This document shows positions 54,361 through 63,754 of a DNA stretch of 64,000 bases, one piece after another. Within the stretch, counting starts at the first letter, position 1. Each line of letters starts with the position of its first letter. The notes under the pieces are model-generated. The model was not told the origin of the DNA and did no database searches. It worked only from the letters and a program-made list of their open reading frames with translations. The translations under genes and the position numbers were made by a program. Source of the stretch: Pelistega ratti (GTDB lineage Bacteria; Pseudomonadota; Gammaproteobacteria; Burkholderiales; Burkholderiaceae_B); the NCBI RefSeq assembly GCF_009833965.1, contig NZ_CP047165.1:310001-374000 (forward strand), read 5' to 3'.

Positions 54361-56098
54361 TATGTATCTCCTTATCTGTTGATATGGTATTGTTGGAATT
54401 GGCAAAAGGTATTTTGAATCTGAATATAGTACCACCATCTGGGTTAGGAGTGGCCCATAATTGACCATTATGAGATTCAATAATAGAGCGACAAATATTC
54501 AGCCCCATACCAAGTCCTTCTGGTTTTGTACTAAAAAATGGTTTAAATAGTTGATCAGGCTCTTTAATACCATAACCTCGGTCAATAACAGCGACTTCTA
54601 CATATTTATTACTGCGATTAACCAGTACTCTGACAACTGTTTCTTTACTGTTTATCATTGATTCTAAACCATTTTTAATCAAATTCAAAAGAACTTGTTC
54701 AATAAGAATCGGATCAGCAAAAACATCGGGTAAATCAGGCTCAATATATGCCTCGATTTGTTTACCATGCTTACGTGCATCTATTTCTGCTAAATCAAGC
54801 GTATTAGAAACAATACGATTAATAGAAGCACGTTGGCGGCGAGGATCATTACGTTTAACAAAAGCACGAATACGGCTAATAATACGGCCAGCACGTTCTG
54901 CTTGAGTGGCTGATTTTTCCAATGCGGTAATTAGCATAGGATTTTCAGTTTGTCCAGATTTGAGTAAATTCATGGCGGCTGTATTATAGTTTACAATAGC
55001 GGTAAGCGGTTGGTTAAGTTCATGTGCTAGTGTAGATGCCATTTCTCCCATAGTGGTTAATCGGCTTGTAATTTGGATTTTTTCTTGTTGATTAAGGGAT
55101 TCTTGTTCATGTTTGAGTCGTTCTGTAATATCACGAGCGACTTGTAGTCTTACTTTGCGACCGTCTGTCCAACTGAGCGTACGATGATGAACCTCAAACC
55201 AAATATTGACTAGTGGAATATAGTATTGGTTTGTATCATCTGTGCTGTCATTGTATTGCTTAAATAGCTCTTCATGCCCATAAGGTTGAGAGCCAAATAG
55301 GCGGCGGTATGTACGATTAGCAAATAAAATTTCAACACCATTGGGGGTATCTCTTGCCACTGAAATCGCATCATCTAGACTTTCAAGTACCGTCATAAAC
55401 CGCTCATGTGCGGCGGATAAGGCTTCTCGTACACGTTTGGGCTCTGTAATATCTGTCATAGATGTCATCCAGCCAATTTGATGACCATCTGAATTACGCA
55501 TGGGCGACACATATAAACGGGCGGTAAAACGAGAACCATCTTTTCGTTGTACCTCTAATTCAATACCAGAATTAGGGGTTTTCCCATTAAGAACCAGCTC
55601 CATATTTCGCATATGTTCTTTGTGTCGTCCAGGAACCCAATAAGGGTAAGGCTGAACAGCCCCTAGTAGGCTAGTTTCATCCCAACCAATAAGGCGACAG
55701 AAAGCAGGATTTACATAGATAATTTTGCCTGTCATATCGATCACACGCATACCAGTGAGAATAGAGTTTTCCATGGCACGTCTGAAAATAGTTTCTGTCT
55801 CTAATGCTGCCTCTGTTTTGAGTCGTTGCCGAATATAATGCCACATCACAAATAAACTCATAATAATGAGAATAGATAGGGCAATAATAGTGAGATTTAA
55901 TAAGTGCTGTAATGCCTCGTTATTATCGATAAAATAAGGGAGAAGGTTTGTTTGGATTTTTTGTAAGCTGAAAAAAGCAATCATGACAGCGATATACAAA
56001 ATAATCACAAAAACAGGGGCTAACCAATAAAAACGACGCGGTTTAGAGGTATAGCTTAGTGCTTTACTGATAAGATTGGTAGGAGAGGATTCTTCCAT
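54353..56098 (-). CDS. PAS-domain sensor histidine kinase
   Basis: This is a 581-residue membrane sensor kinase. It has two membrane segments (about residues 24-44 and 64-86), a PAS domain with PAC end (about 103-220), a second PAS-like domain (about 230-327), the phosphoacceptor His359 in STLAHELNQPLTAI, and a HATPase domain with the N-box NLIKNGLESM and the G-boxes DRGYGIKE and EGLGMGLNI. The H-box wording is of the FixL/DctB class. The short periplasmic loop (about 20 residues) suggests that sensing is by the PAS domains. No ligand is evident. It is coupled to the regulator and folD downstream, and divergent from aceE. Confidence 0.93.
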   Translation of the reverse strand: MEESSPTNLISKALSYTSKPRRFYWLAPVFVIILYIAVMIAFFSLQKIQTNLLPYFIDNNEALQHLLNLTIIALSILIIMSLFVMWHYIRQRLKTEAALETETIFRRAMENSILTGMRVIDMTGKIIYVNPAFCRLIGWDETSLLGAVQPYPYWVPGRHKEHMRNMELVLNGKTPNSGIELEVQRKDGSRFTARLYVSPMRNSDGHQIGWMTSMTDITEPKRVREALSAAHERFMTVLESLDDAISVARDTPNGVEILFANRTYRRLFGSQPYGHEELFKQYNDSTDDTNQYYIPLVNIWFEVHHRTLSWTDGRKVRLQVARDITERLKHEQESLNQQEKIQITSRLTTMGEMASTLAHELNQPLTAIVNYNTAAMNLLKSGQTENPMLITALEKSATQAERAGRIISRIRAFVKRNDPRRQRASINRIVSNTLDLAEIDARKHGKQIEAYIEPDLPDVFADPILIEQVLLNLIKNGLESMINSKETVVRVLVNRSNKYVEVAVIDRGYGIKEPDQLFKPFFSTKPEGLGMGLNICRSIIESHNGQLWATPNPDGGTIFRFKIPFANSNNTISTDKEIHND

Positions 56099-56621
56099 AA
56101 TAATGATAGGTTTAGAAACATATAGAAAGTATTTTAAAGCGTTTTCTACTGTAATAGCGAAATTTACTATCTTCTTCTTTAAGAAGATTTAAAACAAAAA
56201 CTTAGGCATAAGACATAAATTGTCTCTTTAAATACATAATAATATATTACATCACTAAAGATTATGTCTTTGCTACCTAACCTTTAGATTTAAATAATCA
56301 TGAAAAGAAATTTATCTATTATTATGTTTTGTTAAATACATAAATATATTTTGACGTAAAAACTTATCATGAAATTCATAAAGTATTTCTATATAATAAG
56401 GGTTTACCCTAGGATTTGAGATATATCAGATAAGTAAAATGTTTTGATATATTTGTTTATAAACAGTTTTTCTTAATTAAAACACGATTTTATTGTCAAA
56501 TGAACAATAAAAAAATATGGCATAATTAAGAGATGACGCAGTATCTTGGCTTGAGTGTAAAATCTTCAAATGATGAAATAGGCGTCAGCCTTAGTCAAAA
56601 GCTATTTAATAGGAGCACTAC
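56099..56621. other. 523-base regulatory region between the sensor kinase and aceE
   Basis: No gene is visible. A perfect TATAAT (56392-56397) is followed at once by the palindrome AGGGT-TT-ACCCT (56399-56410). Nearer aceE an extended -10 (56518-56526) gives a leader of about 90 bases, in which TGACGC (56534-56539) can pair with GCGTCA (56582-56587). The remainder is AT-rich. Confidence 0.5.
56518..56526 (+). promoter_or_regulatory. candidate extended -10 promoter of aceE
   Basis: The sequence TG-G-CATAAT fits an extended -10 element; it lies 96 bases upstream of the aceE start. No good -35 at 17 bases is seen, which is tolerated for extended -10 promoters. Confidence 0.4.
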
Positions 56622-59309
56622 ATGACGACAAATGAGCAACTTAACGATGTAGATGTGGCAGAAACCAAAGAATGGTTAGAAGCCTTAGAAGCTATTTTGG
56701 ACAGAGAAGGTCCTGAGCGTGCGTATTATATTATCGAACAATTAACTGACTTAGCACGTCGTTCAGGTTCAAATATTCCTTATTCACCTAATACCGCTTA
56801 TGTGAATACCATTCCTCCTGGGTTAGAACCACCTAATCCAGGTAATTTAGAGTTAGAAGCCCGTATCCGTGCTTATATCCGTTGGAATGCAATGGCAATG
56901 GTTGTTCGTGCTAACCGCCATGATGCCGATGATGGTGGTAGTTTAGGTGGACACATTGCCTCATTTGCTTCTTTAGCAACAATGATTGGTTGTGGTCAGA
57001 ATCATTTCTGGCATGCTGAAACTGAAAACCACGGTGGGGACCTTGTTTATTTCCAAGGACATTCTTCTCCTGGTATTTATGCACGTGCTTTCTTAGAGGG
57101 ACGTATTACAGAAGAGCAACTCAATAATTTCCGTCAAGAGGTAGATGGTAACGGTTTGCCTTCTTACCCACACCCTAAACTATTACCTGATTTTTGGCAG
57201 TTCCCAACAGTATCTATGGGTTTAGGGCCAATGATGGCAATTTATCAAGCACGTTTCCTCAAATATCTACATGCACGGGGTATTGCTGATACCTCTAATC
57301 GTAAAGTATGGTGCATCTGCGGTGATGGTGAAATGGATGAACCTGAGTCATTAGGTGCGATTAGTCTGGCTGCTCGTGAGAAACTTGATAATCTGATTTT
57401 TGTCATTAACTGCAATCTTCAACGTTTAGATGGTCCTGTTCGCGGTAACGGTAAAATTATCCAAGAGCTAGAAGGGGATTTCCGTGGTAGTGGTTGGAAT
57501 GTGATCAAATTAATCTGGGGCTCATATTGGGATCCGCTATTAGCTCGTGATAAAGATGGTGTTTTACGCAAAATTATGGAAGAAACCGTTGATGGAGAAT
57601 ATCAAGCGTATAAAGCCAATGATGGTGCTTATGTGCGTGAACATTTCTTTGGTAAAGACCCACGTGCATTAGAAATGGTTAGCCGTATGAGTGACGAAGA
57701 AATTTGGCGCTTAAATCGTGGTGGTCATGATCCTAACAAAGTATATGCGGCTTTTGATGCAGCAATGAAAACAACAGGACAACCTACTGTTATTCTAGCT
57801 AAAACTATTAAAGGTTATGGCCTATTAAATGTGGCACAAGGTAAAAATCCAGCCCACCAGCAGAAAAAATTAGATGCGAAAACGGTGCGTGAGTTCCGTG
57901 ATCGTTTTAATATTCCTATTCCTGATGATAAAGTGGATGAAATCCCTTACTTTAAACCATCAGAAGATTCTGCAGAGATGAAATATCTTCGCGGACAACG
58001 TGAAAAATTAGGAGGGTACTATCCTCGTCGTCGCCAAAATGCGGATGAAAAACTTAAAGTGCCTGCATTGGATAAATTCCAGGCGATTTTAGAACCGACA
58101 GCAGAAGGACGTACAATCTCAACAACACAAGCATTTGTACGTTTCCTTAACCAGCTACTACGAGAAAAAGAGCTTGGTGAGCGTGTTGTACCTATTTTAT
58201 CGGATGAATCACGTACCTTTGGTATGGAGGGGTTATTCCGTCAAATTGGTATCTATGCACCAGAAGGGCAAAAATATGTCCCTGTTGATAAAGACCAAGT
58301 GATGTACTATCGTGAAGCAGCAAATGGTCAGTTATTGCAAGAGGGTATCAATGAAGCAGGGGCTTTCTGCTCATGGTTAGCTGCAGCAACCTCATACTCT
58401 GTTAGTAACCGTATCATGATTCCATTCTTTATTTACTACTCTATGTTTGGTTTCCAACGCTTTGGCGATTTTGCATGGGCGGCAGGTGATATACAAGCGC
58501 GTGGTTTCTTATTAGGTGGTACAGCAGGTCGTACAACCTTAAATGGTGAGGGTTTACAGCATGAAGATGGTCATAGCCATATTCTCGCCTCTACTATCCC
58601 TAACTGCGTTTCTTATGACCCAACGTTCGCCCATGAAGTTGCTGTGATTATGCAACATGGTCTTAAACGTATGGTGGAAAATCAAGAAAATGTCTTCTAC
58701 TACATGACATTGATGAATGAAAACTATGCTCAACCTGGCTTAAAAACTGGGGATGAAGAAGGTATCATCAAGGGTATGTACAAGTTAAAAGAGGGTGAAA
58801 AAGGCGATCTTCGTGTTCAATTATTGGGTTCAGGTACAATTTTACGTGAAGTGATTGCTGCTCAAGAACTACTTCAAAAAGATTGGGGAATTGCAGCAGA
58901 TGTATGGTCTTGCACTAGCTTTACAGAGTTACGCCGTGATGGTTTAGATTGTAATCGTGAAAACTTATTACATCCTACCGCTAAACCTAAAGTACCTTAC
59001 GTTACGTCAATGCTAGAAAATACACAAGGTCCTGTTATTGCTTCTTCTGACTATATGAAGATTTTTGCAGACCAAATTCGTGAGTTTATTCCTGCTAATC
59101 GTACTTATCGTGTATTAGGAACAGATGGCTTTGGCCGTTCAGATTTCCGTTACAAATTACGTAATCACTTTGAGGTGGATCGCTACTTTGTCGTGTTATC
59201 AGCACTTAAAGCATTAGCTGATGAGGGTAAATTATCAGTAAGCAAAGTAGAAGAGGCGATTGCTAAATACGATGTTAATGTTAATAAAGCAAACCCTCAC
59301 CACGCGTAA
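56622..59309 (+). CDS. aceE: pyruvate dehydrogenase E1 component (homodimeric)
   Basis: AceE decarboxylates pyruvate with thiamine diphosphate and acetylates the lipoyl group of E2. The 895-residue protein is the homodimeric gammaproteobacterial/betaproteobacterial type. Clear family segments are ARAFLEGRITEEQLNNFRQE (about residues 153-172), the ThDP-binding CGDGEMDEPESLGAISLA...NCNLQRLDGPVRGNGKI (about 233-282), and TVILAKTIKGYGL. A very good ribosome site (AGGAG) precedes the ATG. It leads the aceE-aceF-lpdA operon. Confidence 0.98.
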   Translation: MTTNEQLNDVDVAETKEWLEALEAILDREGPERAYYIIEQLTDLARRSGSNIPYSPNTAYVNTIPPGLEPPNPGNLELEARIRAYIRWNAMAMVVRANRHDADDGGSLGGHIASFASLATMIGCGQNHFWHAETENHGGDLVYFQGHSSPGIYARAFLEGRITEEQLNNFRQEVDGNGLPSYPHPKLLPDFWQFPTVSMGLGPMMAIYQARFLKYLHARGIADTSNRKVWCICGDGEMDEPESLGAISLAAREKLDNLIFVINCNLQRLDGPVRGNGKIIQELEGDFRGSGWNVIKLIWGSYWDPLLARDKDGVLRKIMEETVDGEYQAYKANDGAYVREHFFGKDPRALEMVSRMSDEEIWRLNRGGHDPNKVYAAFDAAMKTTGQPTVILAKTIKGYGLLNVAQGKNPAHQQKKLDAKTVREFRDRFNIPIPDDKVDEIPYFKPSEDSAEMKYLRGQREKLGGYYPRRRQNADEKLKVPALDKFQAILEPTAEGRTISTTQAFVRFLNQLLREKELGERVVPILSDESRTFGMEGLFRQIGIYAPEGQKYVPVDKDQVMYYREAANGQLLQEGINEAGAFCSWLAAATSYSVSNRIMIPFFIYYSMFGFQRFGDFAWAAGDIQARGFLLGGTAGRTTLNGEGLQHEDGHSHILASTIPNCVSYDPTFAHEVAVIMQHGLKRMVENQENVFYYMTLMNENYAQPGLKTGDEEGIIKGMYKLKEGEKGDLRVQLLGSGTILREVIAAQELLQKDWGIAADVWSCTSFTELRRDGLDCNRENLLHPTAKPKVPYVTSMLENTQGPVIASSDYMKIFADQIREFIPANRTYRVLGTDGFGRSDFRYKLRNHFEVDRYFVVLSALKALADEGKLSVSKVEEAIAKYDVNVNKANPHHA

Positions 59310-59379
59310 TAAAGACAGTAATTGAATATGTTGGGTAAAAAATAATCTTTTTTACCCATTCATGAAAAGGAATGCAAGA

Positions 59380-61056
59380 ATGAGTCAAATAGTTCAAGTA
59401 AAAGTCCCTGATATTGGTGATTTAGACGAGGTCGATGTCATTGAGATGATGGTTAATGTTGGTGATACCATCAGTGTCGATCAAAGTCTTATTACGGTAG
59501 AGTCTGATAAAGCCTCTATGGAGATCCCATCAAGTCATGCAGGTAAAGTGGTCGCCCTTAATGTGAAGGTAGGCGATAAGGTTCGTAAAGGTAGTGTGAT
59601 TCTTGATGTAGAAGTCAGTGATACGGCTTCTGTTACGACAGAGAAACCAGTACAAGCACCAGAGTCAAAACAAGAAACCTCTCCAGTTGCTCCTACAGCG
59701 GTTAGTACACCAGCTCCTGCGGTAGCTCAAACAGGTGGTATCGTAGATGTTGTTGTTCCAGATATTGGTGATTTTGATGCGGTTGAAGTGATCGAAGTTA
59801 TGGTAGCGGTAGGTGATACCATTAAAGAAGAACAAAGCCTTATTACGGTAGAGTCTGATAAAGCTTCTATGGAAATCCCATCAAGTCATGCAGGTAAAGT
59901 GGTCGCCCTTAATGTGAAGGTAGGCGATAAAATCAGTAAAGGTAGTCTTATCCTACAAGTAGAGACAAATGCTGCCTCAACAGCTGCACCTGCACCAGTT
60001 AAAACTGAGGTTACACCGAAAGTTGAGCCAACAGTGGTGAATAATACGGTAGTAAGTGCCACTCCTTCTTTAGATACCAGTACACGTCGTGCTTCTCCAA
60101 CAGCTGCGTATGCATTGAGTGCAGCTGAGTTTAGAAATTTACCTTATGCGTCACCATCGGTTAGACATTTTGCTCGTGAGTTAGGGGTCGATTTAACACA
60201 GATAAAAGGTTCTGGTCGTAAAAATCGTATTACGGCGGATGATGTACGTGCATTTGTAAAAGCGGCTTTATCTGTTGCGCCTAATAACAATGTCAATACG
60301 GGTAATACCAGTGTTGGTGGCGGTTTATCTGTTCTTGATTGGCCAAAAATTGATTTTAGTAAATTTGGTCCAATAGAAACAAAACCATTATCACGTATCA
60401 AAAAAATCTCTGGTGCTAACCTGCACCGTAACTGGGTAATGATTCCTCATGTTACGAATAATGATGAGGCTGATATTACTGAATTAGAAGCTTTCCGTGT
60501 GAAATTGAATAAAGAATACGAGAAAGCAGGGGTAAAATTCACGATGCTAGCTTTCTTAATTAAAGCTGTTGTTCAGTGTTTGAAAAAATTCCCCGAATTT
60601 AATGCCTCATTAGATGGTGATAATTTAGTGCTGAAACAGTTCTATCATATTGGTTTTGCAGCCGATACCCCAAATGGTTTAGTCGTACCAGTTGTTCATG
60701 ATGCGGATAAGAAAACTGTTTCAGAGATTGCGACTGAAACTGCTGAACTGGCTAAATTAGTGCGTGATGGTAAATTATCACCTGCTCAAATGCAAGGTGG
60801 TTGTTTTACTATTTCCTCATTAGGTGGCATTGGTGGTACGCATTTTACACCGATTATTAATGCACCAGAGGTTGCTATTTTAGGGGTAAGTCGTTCTTAT
60901 CAAAAACCTGTTTGGAATGGTCATACGTTTGAACCAAGATTAACTATTCCACTATCGCTTTCTTATGACCACCGTGTTATTGATGGGGCAGCAGCAGCAC
61001 GCTTTAACGTGTATTTAGCCCAATTATTAAGCGATTTCCGTCGTGCATTAATTTAA
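59380..61056 (+). CDS. aceF: dihydrolipoyl acetyltransferase (E2 of pyruvate dehydrogenase)
   Basis: AceF forms the core of the pyruvate dehydrogenase complex and passes acetyl groups from lipoyl-lysine to CoA. The 558-residue protein has two lipoyl domains with lipoylated Lys44 and Lys161 (both ESDKASMEIP), Ala/Pro-rich linkers, a peripheral-subunit-binding domain (YASPSVRHFARELGVDLTQI, about residues 249-268) and the C-terminal catalytic domain with SYDHRVIDGAAAARF. I use the ATG at 59380 because the ribosome site AAAAGGA at 59365-59371 suits it; the ATG at 59362 would add six residues. The two lipoyl domains are nearly identical in DNA sequence over about 92 bases. Confidence 0.97.
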   Translation: MSQIVQVKVPDIGDLDEVDVIEMMVNVGDTISVDQSLITVESDKASMEIPSSHAGKVVALNVKVGDKVRKGSVILDVEVSDTASVTTEKPVQAPESKQETSPVAPTAVSTPAPAVAQTGGIVDVVVPDIGDFDAVEVIEVMVAVGDTIKEEQSLITVESDKASMEIPSSHAGKVVALNVKVGDKISKGSLILQVETNAASTAAPAPVKTEVTPKVEPTVVNNTVVSATPSLDTSTRRASPTAAYALSAAEFRNLPYASPSVRHFARELGVDLTQIKGSGRKNRITADDVRAFVKAALSVAPNNNVNTGNTSVGGGLSVLDWPKIDFSKFGPIETKPLSRIKKISGANLHRNWVMIPHVTNNDEADITELEAFRVKLNKEYEKAGVKFTMLAFLIKAVVQCLKKFPEFNASLDGDNLVLKQFYHIGFAADTPNGLVVPVVHDADKKTVSEIATETAELAKLVRDGKLSPAQMQGGCFTISSLGGIGGTHFTPIINAPEVAILGVSRSYQKPVWNGHTFEPRLTIPLSLSYDHRVIDGAAAARFNVYLAQLLSDFRRALI

Positions 61057-61068
61057 GAGGGAGATTTT

Positions 61069-62820
61069 ATGACTGTTCAAGTAAAAGTCCCTGATATTGG
61101 TGATTTTGACAGTGTTGATGTTATTGAGATTTTGGTTAATGTTGGTGATACTATCCGAGTAGATCAAGGTCTTATCACCGTTGAGTCTGATAAAGCATCT
61201 ATAGAAATTCCTAGCAGTACTGCAGGGGTGGTTAAGGCTATTCATGTCAAATTAGGTGATAAAGTGAGCCAAGGCTCTGTTATTTTAGATGTAGAGGCAG
61301 AGCAAACATCAGTGACAGCACCATCATCAGTAGAAAAAACAAGTTCACCAGAAAGTACCAAACCAACTGTTTCTGCACCTATTGGGGTAAAAACATCTGT
61401 TGGTGATGATGCTTTTGATGTGGTGGTATTAGGTGCGGGCCCAGGGGGATACTCGGCGGCTTTCCGTGCAGCTGATTTAGGTTTAAAAGTAGCGCTTATT
61501 GAACGTTATAATACATTGGGTGGAGTTTGCCTAAATGTGGGTTGTATCCCATCTAAGGCATTACTCCATAATGCTGCTGTACTTGAAGAGGCTAAACATT
61601 TATCCGCTAATGGTATTCAATTTGGTGAGCCTACTATTGATTTGGATAAATTGCGTAGCTATAAAGACAATGTTGTGGGTAAATTGACCACAGGTCTTAG
61701 TGGTATGGCAAAAGCACGAAAAGTAACTGTTATTACGGGTACGGCACAATTTAAAGATGATCATCACTTCATTGTTGAATTGACAAGTGGCGGTACACAA
61801 GAGATTGCTTTTAAAAATGCCATTATTGCGGCAGGTAGCCAATCAGTTAAATTACCTTTCTTACCGGAAGATGATCGTATTGTGGATTCAACAGGTGCGT
61901 TAGCATTAAAAGCGATTCCACAAAAAATGTTGATTATTGGTGGTGGCATTATTGGCCTAGAGATGGGAACAGTCTATTCTGCACTAGGTGCGCGTTTAGA
62001 TGTTGTTGAAATGATGGATGGCCTTATGCAAGGTGCTGACCGTGATTTAGTCAAAATCTGGCAAAAGAAAAATGAACATCGTTTTGACCGTATTATGATT
62101 AATACCAAAACAGTAGGGGCTGAAGCAAAAGCTGATGGTATCTATGTGAGCTTTGAGGGTGAGGGTGCGCCTAAAGAACCTCAACGCTATGATTTGGTGC
62201 TACAAGCAGTAGGTCGTTCTCCTAATGGTAAGAAAATTGCTGCGGATAAGGCAGGTGTGATTGTGAATGAACGAGGCTTTATTCCTGTTGATACACAAAT
62301 GCGTACTAATATTCCTCATATTTTTGCTATTGGTGATATTGTTGGACAGCCCATGTTGGCGCATAAAGCCGTACATGAAGGGCATGTGGCAGCCGAAGTA
62401 ATTGCAGGTGAAAAAGCTGAGTTTGATGCTCGAGTCATTCCGGGCGTTGCCTTTACTGATCCAGAGGTTGCATGGGTAGGTTTAACAGAAGATCAAGCTA
62501 AGGCACAAGGGATTGCTATTGAAAAAGGTGTTTTCCCTTGGGCAGCTTCTGGTCGTGCTATTGCCAATGGTCGAGATGAAGGTGTGACTAAATTAATTTT
62601 TGATGCAGAAACACATCGAATTCTTGGTGGTGGTATTGTTGGTACGGGTGCTGGTGATTTAATTAGTGAAGTTTGCTTAGCCATTGAAATGGGGGCAGAT
62701 ATTACTGATATTGGTCATACCGTTCATCCACATCCTACCTTAGGAGAATCTGTTGGCATGGCGGCAGAAGTGGCACATGGCTCTTGCACAGACTTACCTC
62801 CACAAAGAAAACGTAAATAG
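61069..62820 (+). CDS. lpdA: dihydrolipoyl dehydrogenase with N-terminal lipoyl domain
   Basis: LpdA reoxidises dihydrolipoyl groups with NAD+ as E3 of the complex. The 583-residue protein begins with a lipoyl domain (residues 1-78, lipoyl Lys42 in ESDKASIEIP), joined by a Ser/Thr/Pro linker to the flavoprotein. The latter has the FAD motif VVLGAGPGGYSAA (about 119-131), redox-active Cys154 and Cys159 (GGVCLNVGC), the NAD motif IIGGGIIGLEMG, and the C-terminal HPHPTLGE with the catalytic His. A lipoyl-bearing E3 is known in Neisseria and related Betaproteobacteria. It starts 12 bases after aceF, with an AGGGAG site. Confidence 0.97.
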   Translation: MTVQVKVPDIGDFDSVDVIEILVNVGDTIRVDQGLITVESDKASIEIPSSTAGVVKAIHVKLGDKVSQGSVILDVEAEQTSVTAPSSVEKTSSPESTKPTVSAPIGVKTSVGDDAFDVVVLGAGPGGYSAAFRAADLGLKVALIERYNTLGGVCLNVGCIPSKALLHNAAVLEEAKHLSANGIQFGEPTIDLDKLRSYKDNVVGKLTTGLSGMAKARKVTVITGTAQFKDDHHFIVELTSGGTQEIAFKNAIIAAGSQSVKLPFLPEDDRIVDSTGALALKAIPQKMLIIGGGIIGLEMGTVYSALGARLDVVEMMDGLMQGADRDLVKIWQKKNEHRFDRIMINTKTVGAEAKADGIYVSFEGEGAPKEPQRYDLVLQAVGRSPNGKKIAADKAGVIVNERGFIPVDTQMRTNIPHIFAIGDIVGQPMLAHKAVHEGHVAAEVIAGEKAEFDARVIPGVAFTDPEVAWVGLTEDQAKAQGIAIEKGVFPWAASGRAIANGRDEGVTKLIFDAETHRILGGGIVGTGAGDLISEVCLAIEMGADITDIGHTVHPHPTLGESVGMAAEVAHGSCTDLPPQRKRK

Positions 62821-62841
62821 TTTTCCTTTATATGGTAGAGT

Positions 62842-62874
62842 AAAAAGAGGTGAATGATTTATTCACCTCTTTTT
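62842..62874. terminator. bidirectional terminator after lpdA
   Basis: AAAAAGAGGTGAAT (62842-62855) pairs with ATTCACCTCTTTTT (62861-62874); it can end the PDH operon and the convergent iron-transport operon. Confidence 0.9.
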
Positions 62875-62980
62875 GTCTGTTTATTAATATAAATAAGAGC
62901 GTTTAATACTAGTTTATATATAAACTATCTTAGTAAGATACAATATAAAAATATTCGATAATACACACTTTTAGATTGCA

Positions 62981-63754
62981 TCAAACCATCTTTTGATAAG
63001 CAGTGATAACATCTTGACGAATATAATCTTTAACAGCAGAATCCGCTGGTGTATTGATAATCTCTTGCGCACTTGCCCATTGTAGCAATTGACCTTGTGA
63101 AATAATCCCAATTTTATCTGAAAAAACAAAGGCTTCAATTTGATTATGGGTAACAAGAATAGCACTTAGTTGTTTTTCTTTAAGAATAGCTCTTACATCA
63201 AGTGCAAGTTTCTCACGGGTATCAACATCAAGATTAGAAAAGGGCTCATCTAATAAAAGTAACTTAGGAGAGGGGGCTATTGCACGTGCTAAGGCAACAC
63301 GTTGCTGCTGCCCACCTGATAATTCATGTGGATATGCTTTAGCGCTTTGTTGTAATCCAATTAGTTCTAACATTTCATCGGTAATTTTTTTTGCAGCTAC
63401 TTTTGATAATTTATGTAATCCAAACGCAATATTTTTTTCAATAGTAAGATGAGGGAAAAGTGCATAATCCTGAAACATCATACCAATTTGACGTTCTTCA
63501 GGAGGAACCATACGGCCCTTTTCAGCTAATAGATGATTTTCTAGGTAAATATGCCCTTCATAGACAGGTTCAAAGCCTGAAATAGCACGTAGAACAGTCG
63601 TTTTACCACATCCAGACGAGCCAAGTAAAGAACCAATTTCCCCTTTTTGTAAATCAAGAGAAAAGTTTTGGATAATTTTTTTAAAAGAACTACCTTGAGA
63701 ATAGCCAAGTGTTAATTGCTGAAGTTGAAGTAATGGATGCATAATATTATTCAT
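62981..63754 (-). CDS. ferric iron ABC transporter ATP-binding protein (FbpC-like)
   Basis: This is a 257-residue ABC ATPase of the sugar/spermidine/iron importer class. Walker A is GSSGCGKTT (residues 45-53), the Q-loop is GMMFQDYALFPHL, the signature LSGGQQQRVALARA and Walker B LLLLDEPFSNLD. The protein is shorter than classic FbpC (about 350) and lacks most of the C-terminal TOBE domain. The FbpC assignment comes from the adjacent permease and from sequence wording, so iron is the best but unproven substrate. The ATG at 63754 overlaps the permease stop (TAATG); another ATG at 63742 is possible. Confidence 0.85.
   Translation of the reverse strand: MNNIMHPLLQLQQLTLGYSQGSSFKKIIQNFSLDLQKGEIGSLLGSSGCGKTTVLRAISGFEPVYEGHIYLENHLLAEKGRMVPPEERQIGMMFQDYALFPHLTIEKNIAFGLHKLSKVAAKKITDEMLELIGLQQSAKAYPHELSGGQQQRVALARAIAPSPKLLLLDEPFSNLDVDTREKLALDVRAILKEKQLSAILVTHNQIEAFVFSDKIGIISQGQLLQWASAQEIINTPADSAVKDYIRQDVITAYQKMV

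Noticed and set aside
54361..54480. Longer start for the response regulator
   Set aside because: It would be embedded in the kinase gene, while the ATG at 54360 has a strong AAGGAG site and gives a normal receiver domain.
56527..56621. Riboswitch in the aceE leader
   Set aside because: Only one 6-bp stem is evident and I recognise no known riboswitch consensus such as the TPP type; kept only as a dyad observation.
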